64,000 nt of DNA from Alphaproteobacteria bacterium (GTDB taxonomy: Bacteria; Pseudomonadota; Alphaproteobacteria; Reyranellales; Reyranellaceae). The translations under genes and the position numbers were made by a program. Shown here piece by piece: positions 34,588 to 42,227 of this stretch (positions are counted from its first letter, which is position 1; each line of letters opens with the position of its first letter). The stretch lies in assembly GCA_017308235.1 (NCBI GenBank), contig JAFKFL010000007.1:409033-473032 (forward strand). Reading direction: 5' to 3'. The notes under the pieces were generated by a model. The model saw only the letters and a program-made list of their open reading frames with translations, was not told where the DNA came from and ran no database searches.

Positions 34588-34605
34588 GTTCGGCTTAAGC
34601 CGAAC
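34588..34605. promoter_or_regulatory. perfect 18-base palindrome in a divergent promoter
   Basis: GTTCGGCTTAAGCCGAAC is perfectly self-complementary and sits between the divergent RidA-like and ArsR-like genes, 60 bases from the former start and 45 bases from the latter. It is the likely operator of the neighbouring ArsR-like regulator. Extending one mismatch outwards on each side gives two more matching base pairs. Confidence 0.65.
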
Positions 34606-34650
34606 TGTCCTCGATTGATGTACCTGCGATGTCGGGGCTAAGATTGAAAT

Positions 34651-35394
34651 ATGGTTGCGGCGGCAAATCTGGTCGAAGTTGCCGCTCTGGTAGGTGACAC
34701 TGCACGGGCCACCATGCTTGCCGCCCTCATGGACGGCCAGTCGCTCACGGCGACCGAACTTGCCTATCGCGCCAATATCTCTCGTTCGACCGCGAGCGGC
34801 CATCTGAGCAAGCTCGCTGCCGCGCGGCTGCTAATTGTTACCCGCAAGCGCCGCTTTAGCTATTACCGCATCGCGTCGCCGCTGGTTGCGAGAATGCTGG
34901 AGAGTATCAAGCTTGTCGCCGCCATCGAGGTGCCACCCCGCCATCATCCACGCTCAGCCCACGATGAAGCGCTCCGATTCGCCCGAAGTTGCTACGATCA
35001 CCTGGCCGGCCACGTGGGCGTTGCCATCACCGACGCGCTTGTGGCGATGGGACATGTCGTGCTGACCGATGACGGAGGCGAACTGACGTCCTCGGGCGAG
35101 TGTTTCCTGTGCACGCTGGGCGCCGACCTGAGGTCGCGACAGCGTTCCCGGCGGGTGTTCTGTCAACCCTGTCTCGACTGGACCGAGCGTCGTTATCACC
35201 TCAAGGGCCTCGTTGGCGCTGCCATTCTGCGCCGTCTTCTGGAGCTTGGATGGATCAAGCGAGTTCCGGGGAGCCGCGCGCTGCGACTCACATCGTCTGG
35301 AGAAGCAGGCTTGTCTGAAGTCTTCCATATCGAGTTCAACGGCAAGCGCCGAAGTCATGGCGAAGCGCCCCCGTTAAGGAATCACAAGCATTAA
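34651..35394 (+). CDS. ArsR family transcriptional regulator with a C-terminal extension
   Basis: This 247-residue protein begins with a winged helix-turn-helix of ArsR type: VAALVGDTARATMLAALMDG, LTATELAYRANISRSTASG, HLSKLAAARLLIVTRKRRFS and YYRIASPLVARML. The second half (about 110-230) has CYDHLAGHVGVAITDALVAM, a CFLC and FCQPCLDWTERRYHLKGLVG with three nearby cysteines, and GWIKRVPGSRALRLTSSGE, which reads like a second winged domain seen in larger ArsR-like proteins. The cysteines could bind a metal or sense redox. It is divergent from the RidA-like gene with a palindrome between them. Confidence 0.88.
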   Translation: MVAAANLVEVAALVGDTARATMLAALMDGQSLTATELAYRANISRSTASGHLSKLAAARLLIVTRKRRFSYYRIASPLVARMLESIKLVAAIEVPPRHHPRSAHDEALRFARSCYDHLAGHVGVAITDALVAMGHVVLTDDGGELTSSGECFLCTLGADLRSRQRSRRVFCQPCLDWTERRYHLKGLVGAAILRRLLELGWIKRVPGSRALRLTSSGEAGLSEVFHIEFNGKRRSHGEAPPLRNHKH

Positions 35395-35521
35395 ACTGTG
35401 CGCGCCACGGCGGACACGGATCAACCAACTGGCAGCAGGGTTTGGTGCGGCAAGGACTTTAGTCCGAGACGGGCCGATTCTCTTTGGTTATGGTCTTTGC
35501 CGAAGGGGAGGACAGGAGACG

Positions 35522-35947
35522 ATGAGAGGCAAATTGGTTGCCGGCGCGTTGATGCTGGCTCTGGCCGGTTGCGGGAACACGACGTTCAAGACCCTGCAGG
35601 AGGACGCCGAGGGACGCGATATCAGTCCGCCGCCGAGTGGCCTCGCTTCCCTCTATGTTTATCGTGACAGCGATACTGGCGCCGGTGCGATGGCGACGGC
35701 CTGGGTCGACGGTCAGATCCTAGGTACTCTGGGCCCGCATTCCTGGCTAACGGTCGGTGCATCACCCGGCCCCCACCAGATCGGCTGCTCCAACGGTGAT
35801 CAGATCAACGTGACGGTAGCGCAGGGCCAGATCCGCTTCGTCGAATTCGTCGTGCGCGACAATGGGACCTGTGCGGTGTTCGAGACGCCGAGCGACCGCG
35901 GCCGGGCCGGCGTCCACCACGGCAAGCGCGTCGCCAAGGCCACGTGA
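35522..35947 (+). CDS. DUF2846-like lipoprotein
   Basis: This 141-residue protein has a lipobox MLALAGC near residue 17. The mature part resembles DUF2846: ASLYVYRDSDTGAGAMATAW, VDGQILGTLGPHSWLTVGAS, PGPHQIGCSNGDQINVTVAQ and FVEFVVRDNGTC. Such proteins are small beta-sandwich lipoproteins in the periplasm; the function is not known. A good AGGAGACG site precedes the ATG. It lies 127 bp after the ArsR-like gene in the same orientation, but without evidence of a shared transcript. Confidence 0.75.
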   Translation: MRGKLVAGALMLALAGCGNTTFKTLQEDAEGRDISPPPSGLASLYVYRDSDTGAGAMATAWVDGQILGTLGPHSWLTVGASPGPHQIGCSNGDQINVTVAQGQIRFVEFVVRDNGTCAVFETPSDRGRAGVHHGKRVAKAT

Positions 35948-36053
35948 TCTCGCTCGCTAAAGAACATCGTGTCCACCGGGGATGTCATTAAGACGTCTCA
36001 GGTGGGATGGCCCCTGCTTTCTGCGCTATCGGTCGGCTACTCTATTGGTTGTT

Positions 36054-36371
36054 TCAGTGCCGGGGCAGGTCGGTAGCCCAATCCTCCAGCAAGCCCGCTC
36101 GCTCGATTTGAGTATGCAAGCCGTTCCAGCTTGATTGTGCATGATCGACCACTCGCGCGGCCCGTGTCCGGGGATGGGTTACTAACCACGCCTCGAGAGT
36201 GCCAAGCGCCACCTCGAGTGCAGCCCATGCCGCGTCTATGGCGAGTCGGGTAAGAAAGGTCGGTCTGATCTGGTACCGCGCCAAACAGATTTGCGCATCT
36301 CGATCAGCTAGCCGCCAACCGTTTAGGCACGCATCAAACTCCGGTGGGAGTTCGTCTCTTATCTCACTCAC
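36054..36371 (-). CDS. hypothetical protein
   Basis: The 105-residue frame from the GTG at 36371 reads VSEIRDELPPEFDACLNGWR, LADRDAQICLARYQIRPTFL, TRLAIDAAWAALEVALGTLE and a C-terminal SSWNGLHTQIERAG. It is helix-rich and acidic to neutral with balanced composition, which suggests a real small protein. An in-frame ATG at 36428 is an alternative start. No family is recognised, and no signal peptide or membrane segment is seen. It lies alone on the minus strand in a region of orphan genes. Confidence is limited because there is no domain match or operon support. Confidence 0.42.
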   Translation of the reverse strand: MSEIRDELPPEFDACLNGWRLADRDAQICLARYQIRPTFLTRLAIDAAWAALEVALGTLEAWLVTHPRTRAARVVDHAQSSWNGLHTQIERAGLLEDWATDLPRH

Positions 36372-36580
36372 GGAACGGCACCTTTCGCTTGGTGCGGTGG
36401 CTCTCTCGGAACCACAAAATTGAAGCACACGATATTGAAGTTAAGATACGGAAGCGGTTGAAAGCTTCAATGTGCGCATTGTTTCAAACGCAACGGACAG
36501 CCACGCTTAGACGGTCGAAGTCGGCCGCACGTTCGGACGATCAGGCGACGGTCCGCCGATGCGGCGCCTGATGGAATATA

Positions 36581-36787
36581 ATGGCCGAGCTGCGAGTACT
36601 GGATTGGAGCAGGAAAAGAGCCTTGGCTGACAAAGAAATCACTATTGGCCTTCCGTCGTCCCTCCTTGAGGCGCTCGACGAGTGGGCCGCACGGGCGGGC
36701 GTATCGAGAGCTGAAGCAATCCGCTGGCTTCTCGAGATGGGCCTGGGGCGCTTCAAGGATTACGCGCCGATCAGGGATCCGGAATAA
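36581..36787 (+). CDS. ribbon-helix-helix protein, CopG-like
   Basis: The 68-residue product (or about 54 residues from the TTG at 36623) contains the ribbon-helix-helix pattern: KEITIGLPSSLLEALDEWAA with a beta-strand followed by an amphipathic helix, then RAGVSRAEAIRWLLEMGLGR, the S-R-A-E-A-I motif of CopG/MetJ-type helix 2. Proteins of this size are DNA-binding regulators or antitoxins acting as dimers. No toxin partner lies downstream: the next 400 bases have no coding signal. The start is uncertain between an ATG at 36581 and the TTG that better fits the conserved domain. Confidence 0.65.
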   Translation: MAELRVLDWSRKRALADKEITIGLPSSLLEALDEWAARAGVSRAEAIRWLLEMGLGRFKDYAPIRDPE

Positions 36788-37206
36788 GTGCGCCCGGAGG
36801 CAAGCATGGATCCCCGCCGATTCGGCCTTGTCCTGCGCCTGTTCTCGAACCGCATGGATTCTGCAGTACCAACTGGTTCCGATCACCCAGCCAGGGCAGT
36901 CCGTCTATTCGATTACACCGAGTTAATGTTCGCGACACCTCTACGATAACTGAATTGTCTTAAACCGGGGCCGGCGGGAGCACGCATTGCGTCGCAGCTC
37001 GCATGTCGCCGACGTTGGGCACAGTGTGAAAGTAAGCCACTGAAGCATCAGCGGAACGGCAGCGCCCCACGTGAGCTCGGCGCCGCCGCCGGCGGAATAG
37101 GGAGGCCGCCGGCGGCGTCAATGACCTGTTGCGCCGCTGGCGACCAGCGTGCCGGAGACTGTGGGTGCAGCGCCCCTATCGCCGCTCCGCTCGCCTTCCC
37201 AGGCGG
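36788..37206. other. intergenic region with no recognised gene
   Basis: About 420 bases between the ribbon-helix-helix gene and an SRAP fragment. Frames on both strands are short with no RBS. A GCCGCCGGCGG repeat occurs twice near 37081-37116. The upstream part of the SRAP gene may have decayed here beyond recognition. Confidence 0.35.
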
Positions 37207-37395
37207 GCGATCATGACGACTGAGCCGAATGGCATCGCGAAGCCGATTCACGAGAAGGTGATGCCGGTGATGCTGATCACGCCGGAGGAGGTCGACCGCT
37301 GGCTTGCAGGCAAAAGCGTGGCCGACGCCATGGAGATGCAGAAGCCGGCGCCGGACGACGCCATCAAGATCGTCGATATCGAGAAGGCCGCCTAG
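37207..37395 (+). pseudogene. C-terminal SRAP (YedK/HMCES-like) peptidase fragment
   Basis: The frame encodes IMTTEPNGIAKPIHEKVMPV, MLITPEEVDRWLAGKSVADA, MEMQKPAPDDAIKIVDIEKA and a stop: the C-terminal third of an SOS-response-associated peptidase. The N-terminal catalytic cysteine and most of the fold are missing upstream. It matches the fragment at 33924-34127 in family but not in exact sequence, and the two point in opposite directions. An ATG at 37213 could start a 60-residue product, but it would lack the active site. Confidence 0.7.
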
Positions 37396-37567
37396 TCGTC
37401 GTCCTCAATAATCGGCAGCCCTGGAATCAGTATAGCGGACCGCATAAGGAGCCAGTGCCAAGCCCAAATAGAGTGATGCCAACGTCGTTACTTGTCCGAA
37501 TTTCTGGTTCAGGTCGATGATGTTGCCGGCCGGTCCGGATGCCGGTCGCATCTATGAAAGGACTGCG

Positions 37568-37819
37568 ATGAAAACGACGCTAACTCTTCTGGCCGTGGGG
37601 GCTGCGCTTGTATTGCCGGTCGCCGCTTCCGCCCAGTCGGCGGCGGACGTCGCCTATTGCAAGAAGCTGGCGACGCTGTGGTACACCTACTATGACATCG
37701 ACCCCCCAACCAATGTCGCCGCGGCACTCAACACGTGCAACAGCTCTTCGGCCACCGCCATTCCCGTGCTCGAAAAGACCCTGAAGGATGGTGGCTTTAC
37801 GCTCCCGAAGAAGATGTAG
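37568..37819 (+). CDS. small secreted protein of unknown function
   Basis: This 83-residue protein begins with a clear signal peptide (MKTTLTLLAVGAALVLPVAA, cleavage after ASA-QSA near residue 22). The mature part is short with two cysteines (AYCKKLATLW and LNTCNSSS), probably a disulfide, and aromatic residues in LWYTYYDIDPP. The start has AAAGGA seven bases upstream and is better than a longer frame from 37517. No family is recognised, and no gene is close enough to suggest an operon. Similar small cysteine-pair secreted proteins exist in related genomes, but function is unknown. Confidence 0.7.
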   Translation: MKTTLTLLAVGAALVLPVAASAQSAADVAYCKKLATLWYTYYDIDPPTNVAAALNTCNSSSATAIPVLEKTLKDGGFTLPKKM

Positions 37820-37976
37820 CCATCGCATCGGCAGGCACGCGGTCCGTCGTGGCCGCGCAATGTGCCCTGAATGGTGCTGCGATCGGCGCCATTCGGGACC
37901 ATGCCTAGATGACCCCACCGATCCGCGTCGGACGTCCAGAGGGTAGCCGTCGGCATTACTTATTTGGCGTGGCTGT

Positions 37977-38422
37977 GGTGCGGTCGGCCCCCTGATCCGC
38001 AAGTACGAGGGCACGCTCGATCGTTTCACGGGCGACGGCATGATGATCTTCTTCAATGATCCGCTACCTTGTCCCGACGCAGCGGAGCGAGCGGTCCGGC
38101 TGGCGCTCGAGATGCGCGATGCGGTCGAGCGGTTGGCCGTCGGCTGGGCGAAGCGTGGGCAAAAGATGGGCTGCGGCATCGGCCTGGCACAGGGCTATGC
38201 GACGCTGGGGCGGATCGGGTTCGAGGATCGTATGGACTACACGGCGATTGGCGCCGTCATCAATGTAGCGGCACGGAGGCGGGTCACGGGCAGGTGCTGA
38301 CCAGTGGCCGGCCGGCAGCCGCGGTCGATGGCCTCGCCGACGTCCAGCCCCTCGGCGAGCAGATGCTGCGCGGCATGGGCCGTCCGGTCCCGATCGTCAA
38401 CCAGATCGGTCTCAGGATGTAG
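37977..38422 (+). pseudogene. class III nucleotide cyclase C-terminal remnant
   Basis: The frame encodes GPLIRKYEGTLDRFTGDGMM, IFFNDPLPCPDAAERAVRLA, QGYATLGRIGFEDRMDYTAI and GAVINVAARR: the C-terminal half of a class III adenylate or guanylate cyclase catalytic domain, with one catalytic Asp region (TGDG) kept. Near 38275 the frame breaks and the correct continuation (GQVLTSGRPAAAVDGLADVQ ... GMGRPVPIVN) is in another frame to the TAG at 38420. The N-terminal domain parts are missing. It is one of three cyclase-related loci in this window. Confidence 0.75.
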
Positions 38423-38473
38423 CGAACGTGGGCCTGCGACTGGCAATGGCTCCCCTCCGCCAGCGCCTTTCGC

Positions 38474-38710
38474 TCAAGCGCGCCCTTTTAGCCAAGCCTG
38501 TGAAAACCTCGTACGGAGTTGCGCGCGATCGGCGAGATGCGCCGCTTGTTCCGCTTCAAACCGCAGGAGCGCTCGACGAGCCAACCTGGCGTCCTGGCCT
38601 CGTTGTTCAATTCCGGCGATGAATGCTTCTTGTTGAGCAATCCGGTGGGCGCCATTTGTGACGCGCTGCTCGGCGCGCGCTAAGAAGCGCTGCAAGCCTG
38701 TTTTGTCCAT
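38474..38710 (-). CDS. small coiled-coil protein, paralogue of 42761-43012
   Basis: The 78-residue protein from the ATG at 38710 (a longer frame starts at 38791) is almost wholly helical: LQRFLARAEQRVTNGAHRIA, QQEAFIAGIEQRGQDARLAR, RALLRFEAEQAAHLADRAQL. The spacing of leucines and alanines suggests a coiled coil. It aligns with the product of 42761-43012 in the pattern L-Q-x-x-L-x-x-A-E-x-x-V/I-x-x-G ... Q-E-x-x-I/V-A-x-x-E-x-x-G-x-D-A. Such proteins are frequent in Bradyrhizobium-like genomes and have no known function. It lies on the minus strand next to cyclase debris. Confidence 0.55.
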   Translation of the reverse strand: MDKTGLQRFLARAEQRVTNGAHRIAQQEAFIAGIEQRGQDARLARRALLRFEAEQAAHLADRAQLRTRFSQAWLKGRA

Positions 38711-38907
38711 TTCAGTAAGGTGCCTCTCTGCGATATGCAGCACTAACGCGTTCGCCCAGGCATGGCTCCGCCGGGAGAGGTTAAGAGACACATCACATCA
38801 CCGTGCTGCACGCGCCGGTAAACATTCGGTGCGCGAGTTCCTGAATTGGGCGGACGCCCAAGTGACTATCTTCGCGAGCACTATAGCGAGCCAGACATCG
38901 ACGATGT

Positions 38908-39066
38908 TTAGCGCGGGACATACGGAGTGGCTGGCAGGCCCCTTCCGCCTTCCCGGTTGTTGGCTCCATGGTCGTGAGTGGCATAACGGCCATCCGATCC
39001 TGGGACGTCGGCGCACCCTGTCAGGAACGCCATCCCAAGCAGGGCAAGAGCTACAGCAATGCGCAT
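38908..39066 (-). CDS. tiny lipoprotein-like protein
   Basis: The 52-residue frame has a signal peptide with a lipobox (LLGMAFLTGC near residue 18) and a short polar mature part (ADVPGSDGRYATHDHGANNR). The lipobox is convincing, but the upstream RBS is weak and no family is recognised, so it could be a decayed or spurious gene. A longer frame to 39522 on the same strand has no coding signal. If real, it would be lipid-anchored in the outer or inner membrane. Confidence 0.42.
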   Translation of the reverse strand: MRIAVALALLGMAFLTGCADVPGSDGRYATHDHGANNREGGRGLPATPYVPR

Positions 39067-39364
39067 ACGGCCACAGTAGAGCGTCCCGACGCTGAAAGGT
39101 TTCAAAGCTACGCGATGAGCAAACAATGAGTAGTCGTCAGGCCTTCGATACACACAATCGCTGGGACACAAACGATCGTCCGGTAGGTGGCGATGATCTA
39201 CTGCCACTGTATTTAGCGGCTTGCCACTCCTCGGCAACCGAGGTGGCCATCGATACAAACCGGCTCCGAAGCCTGTTCGTCGACCCCGCCTACGACGATT
39301 CTCGTATGTTGGCGGGCGCCATTCCCCGGTTATACGGCGGCGAACTATCTTTGGAGGGAAGAGC
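39067..39364. other. intergenic region, nothing recognised
   Basis: About 300 bases between a tiny lipoprotein gene and a small membrane-protein gene. A short plus-strand frame from 39126 lacks an RBS and protein-like features. No promoter, terminator or RNA signal was recognised. Confidence 0.3.
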
Positions 39365-39586
39365 ATGTCGAAGCGCACACGCTTGGTCATCGGCCTGATC
39401 GTCGTCGAACTGCTGCTCGCGGGCGGCTGGTTCTGGCTGCACAACTTCGCGCTGACCTCCTCGCGTGCCAGCCCCGACAGCACGCGGGTGATCGGGCAGA
39501 CGTTCGGTGCGGCCATGGGCATCGTGCTCGCGCTTTCGCCCTTGCTCTACATGTTCGCGCGCCGCAACGACCTGAAAGGTAAATGA
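39365..39586 (+). CDS. small two-helix membrane protein
   Basis: The 73-residue product has two predicted transmembrane helices (LVIGLIVVELLLAGGWFWL and GAAMGIVLALSPLLYMFARR) and a short periplasmic loop. The ATG at 39365 has GGAGGG about 8 bases before it, a good RBS. The second half with SPLLYMFARRNDLKGK ends in a positive tail. No family is recognised. A second small membrane protein gene follows on the same strand; its longest frame begins with an ATGA overlap at 39583, so the pair could be translationally coupled. Confidence 0.65.
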   Translation: MSKRTRLVIGLIVVELLLAGGWFWLHNFALTSSRASPDSTRVIGQTFGAAMGIVLALSPLLYMFARRNDLKGK

Positions 39587-39726
39587 ACGCTCGCCTGTCC
39601 GCCACGATCACTGTCGATGGTGCACGATCATCCTACCAACTCTGCGGCACACGAAAGGCCAGCGGTCGTTGTCATCCGGTAGTCGTATTGCCTGGCCGTG
39701 GTGCGAACCTGCCCCTACAGTCCGAC

Positions 39727-39936
39727 ATGGGCCGCAGGGTGGTGTATTTCCTTATAGGCTTTGTCGTCGGCGCAGCCGTAAGCCTGCTCTGGAATGCAAT
39801 GCCAATCATTCGGGCAGGAGGCGCGCCCCCGATCCCGGGAATCTGGTTCGACATCGCTGTGCAGGCGTTCATCATAGGACTGTTGCTTGGGCTGATCGTC
39901 ATGTGGCTCGGCGCATGGCGCCGGAACAGAAACTAG
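39727..39936 (+). CDS. small membrane protein, start uncertain
   Basis: The 69-residue product from the ATG at 39727 has two hydrophobic segments (VVYFLIGFVVGAAVSLLW and FDIAVQAFIIGLLLGLIVMW) and a basic C-terminal tail (RRNRN). A longer frame from 39583 overlaps the previous gene by ATGA and adds 48 residues that look less protein-like, so start choice is open. The function is unknown. The orientation and spacing suggest co-expression with the neighbour at 39365-39586. Confidence 0.5.
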   Translation: MGRRVVYFLIGFVVGAAVSLLWNAMPIIRAGGAPPIPGIWFDIAVQAFIIGLLLGLIVMWLGAWRRNRN

Positions 39937-40137
39937 TATCGACCAAAACCGACGAACGGACGGCGGTAGATCGCGAAGTGCATCGAACGGTTTGTTTCTC
40001 CTTGGATCGGCAGGTGGCGGCGACAAGCCCGAATACGACGACTAAGGCAATAGTCGGTGTGCGTCTGGTAGGTGTAGAGATTGCACATACTGTCGAGCCT
40101 AGCTGATCGAGCACGCAGGTTAAAAAACAGATCGCCT

Positions 40138-41112
40138 TTAGTCAGGCAGGCCGGCGGCGCGCAGGCCTTGAGTCAGCAAATCCAAGGTTCGTTGATCACG
40201 GGTGGGAGCCCAGTTGCCGACATTGGACGCCCGGATCGTAGGCACATTTCTCGACAGTGAATCGCGGGCTCGCTGCGCCTCATTGCTTCGCCCCGCCAAC
40301 GCCAGTGAAACTGTATGGAGCAAGAGCGCCAGATGCTGTGTCGGATGTTGGCGCAAAACACTGCTTAGTAGAGAGGCAGCCTCATCATACCGCCCGTCCA
40401 CGACGTGAGTGGCCGCGAGGCCGACTTGCATCCAGTAGCGTCCTGGAAACGCGGGACTGAGTCGCAACGCACTTTCGAAATACCGGCCAGCGTTCTTTTC
40501 GCCGATCACAAGAGCCGTCCAGCCGCGCCAGTTCCACGCGGGGGGATAGTTAGGATCGAACGCAATCGCACGGTCGAGAAGGTTTGCCGCCTCCCAGGGC
40601 TGCGCAAGCATCAGCGCAGAACCCGCGAATGCGAGAGCTCGACCGTCGGCACTATCGATACCCATCGCTCTACGTGCGAAAGTGGCGGCTTCTGTCACAT
40701 CGCGCTCAGTATCCGTGCTCCATCCCCATTCGAGCCGGCGTTTAAAGCACTCGGCTGTATGCGCTACGGGCAGCGCCCAAGTGGGATCTAGCTTGGCGGC
40801 CCTCTGAAAGAGTGCGATGGCGTCGTCGTTCGCCTCATTGGTGTGTTTGCCATGAAGTGCCCTACCTTGCAGGTAGTAATCATAGGCGGCCAGACTCCCG
40901 GTCGGCTTGCGGCGCGACCGTTCAATCTCAGCGAGCTCGAGGGTTGGTAGCATGGCGACGACTACGCCGGATGTGATTCGGTCCTGCAAATCGAATACGT
41001 CGTCCAGCGCACCGTCGAAGCGCTCCGCCCAGACATGGACGCCAGAGGCGGCCTCCACAAGCTGGCCTGTCAATCGAAGCCTATTACCCGCTTTCCGAAC
41101 GCTGCCCTCCAA
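40138..41112 (-). pseudogene. TPR C-terminal part of an interrupted class III cyclase
   Basis: This 324-codon frame carries on exactly in the frame of the upstream cyclase domain and is separated from it only by the TAG at 41113-41115. It begins LEGSVRKAGNRLRLTGQLVE, then AASGVHVWAERFDGALDDVF, DLQDRITSGVV and LAAYDYYLQGRALHGKHTNE; the N-terminal part is the Rhizobiales adenylate cyclase TolB-like transducing segment and the rest is TPR (WALPVAHTAECFKRRLEWGW, NLLDRAIAFDPNYPPAWNWR). A TTG at 41112 could restart translation. Normally both halves are one protein. Confidence 0.75.
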
Positions 41113-41916
41113 CTATCGCGCACCCAGTTCACGTCCCACGTTCCGCACATCAACGGCGCGGCCCTTGTAGGTGAACGATGAATTGCGGGCTATGACGAAC
41201 AAGCCCTTGTTACGCGAAAGGGCGGTGGTGATGTCCTCAACGATGCCGTCAGCGAAATACTCTTGGTCCGGGTCACCAGTCATATTCTGGAAGGGCAGTA
41301 CGGCGATGGACGGCTTGTTGGGTAGAGATGAGGTAACTTCCCTTGCGGCCTTCTGGTCTCGACTGATGTTCGCCGACACTGACCATTCGGCCGGATTCCA
41401 CACAACCCGGTGCGCGCGAATCTGTCGCTCGATGTTCTTCAAATCCAAATGACCGAGATCGACAAGCTCTGCCTTGATCCGTCCCGCGACGGCATTGTGA
41501 AAGTCACGAGATATGACGATGCCACCCGGCGGTGCTTCCGCCTCGAGCCGAGCGGCAATGTTGATACCCTCGCCATAAAGGTCGTCGTGATCCACGATGA
41601 GATCCCCAAGATGAAGTCCGATTCGAAAGACAATGTGATCGTCGTCGGGATGGTCTCGATTGGCTTCGGCCATGGATTGCTGGAATTCTATTGCAGCCCT
41701 AAGAGCGTCGACAGCGCTCCCGAACTCGACCAGCGCTCCGTCCCCGGTCAGCTTCACAAGGCGCCCGCCATTGCGCGCCACCGCGGGCTCCAACCGTTGG
41801 GCGCGATGATGCTTAAGTCGAGCGAGCGTGCCGGCCTCGTCCCGGCCCATGAGCCGAGAATAGCCCACGGCGTCGGCTGCCAAGATCGCGGCAAGTCTGC
41901 GCTGCTCTCGCTCCAC
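41113..41916 (-). pseudogene. class III adenylate cyclase domain, separated from its TPR part by a TAG
   Basis: The 267-codon frame encodes an intact class III cyclase catalytic domain: RRLAAILAADAVGYSRLMGR with the metal-binding Asp, VKLTGDGALVEFGSAVDALR, FRIGLHLGDLIVDHDDLYGE and GINIAARLEAEAPPGGIVIS. It continues into SIAVLPFQNMTGDPDQEYFA, DGIVEDITTALSRNKGLFVI and DVRNVGRELGAR, then TAG. The homologous full-length protein reads GARYVLEGS; here GAR-stop-LEGS, so a 3-base deletion of a valine codon inside TAC-GTG would create the stop. Either truncated cyclase or readthrough product is possible. Confidence 0.78.
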
Positions 41917-42038
41917 TCGGTTTCCTCCCCGCAGAAGCCTACCGGCTCAACCGTTCCTCCAGCAACGCATCAACTCGCCGATTTCCGATGTTTTTACGCA
42001 GCGCGGCGCAAAGGCGTTTGCAAACCGGAGTACGACGA

Positions 42039-42104
42039 TTAGCCATAAAAAGCCCCGCACGGTAGGGCCGGCGGGGACAAGTTGAGGAGGTTAACGCTTG
42101 GCAT
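42039..42104 (-). CDS. tiny leader-like ORF ahead of a terminator
   Basis: A 21-codon frame (MPSVNLLNLSPPALPCGAFYG then stop in parts) starts at the ATG at 42104 with CGGGAGG 5 bases upstream, one of the best RBSs in the region. Its last codons overlap the intrinsic terminator at 42047-42077. It lies 123 bases upstream of the interrupted cyclase on the same strand. That arrangement is what a transcription attenuator looks like. No family is recognised. Confidence 0.4.
   Translation of the reverse strand: MPSVNLLNLSPPALPCGAFYG
42047..42077 (-). terminator. intrinsic terminator inside a tiny ORF, upstream of a cyclase gene
   Basis: On the minus strand CCCCGC-CGG ... CCG-T-GCGGGG forms a nine-base-pair stem with one bulge and a five-base loop, followed by C and five T. 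This is a textbook Rho-independent terminator. It lies within the last codons of the tiny ORF 42039-42104 and upstream of the cyclase start at 41916, so it could end transcription before the cyclase. Confidence 0.65.
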
Positions 42105-42227
42105 GATAACCTCCCGTACGGATAACTCCCTGCCTTGCGTCTAGGTTACCTCCGATTGCGAGCAGCCCTTCTGGAACTTCGTCATCGGGCTCGGCGTTGC
42201 CCTAAGCAACTGTGGGAGGAGACTCCG

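Noticed and set aside
36581..36787. Ribbon-helix-helix protein as an antitoxin of a toxin-antitoxin pair
   Set aside because: No toxin-like gene lies downstream or upstream within a usual distance.
38908..39522. Full 204-codon minus-strand frame
   Set aside because: Only its last 52 codons look like a protein (lipoprotein signal); the rest has no coding signal and overlaps the small membrane-protein gene.
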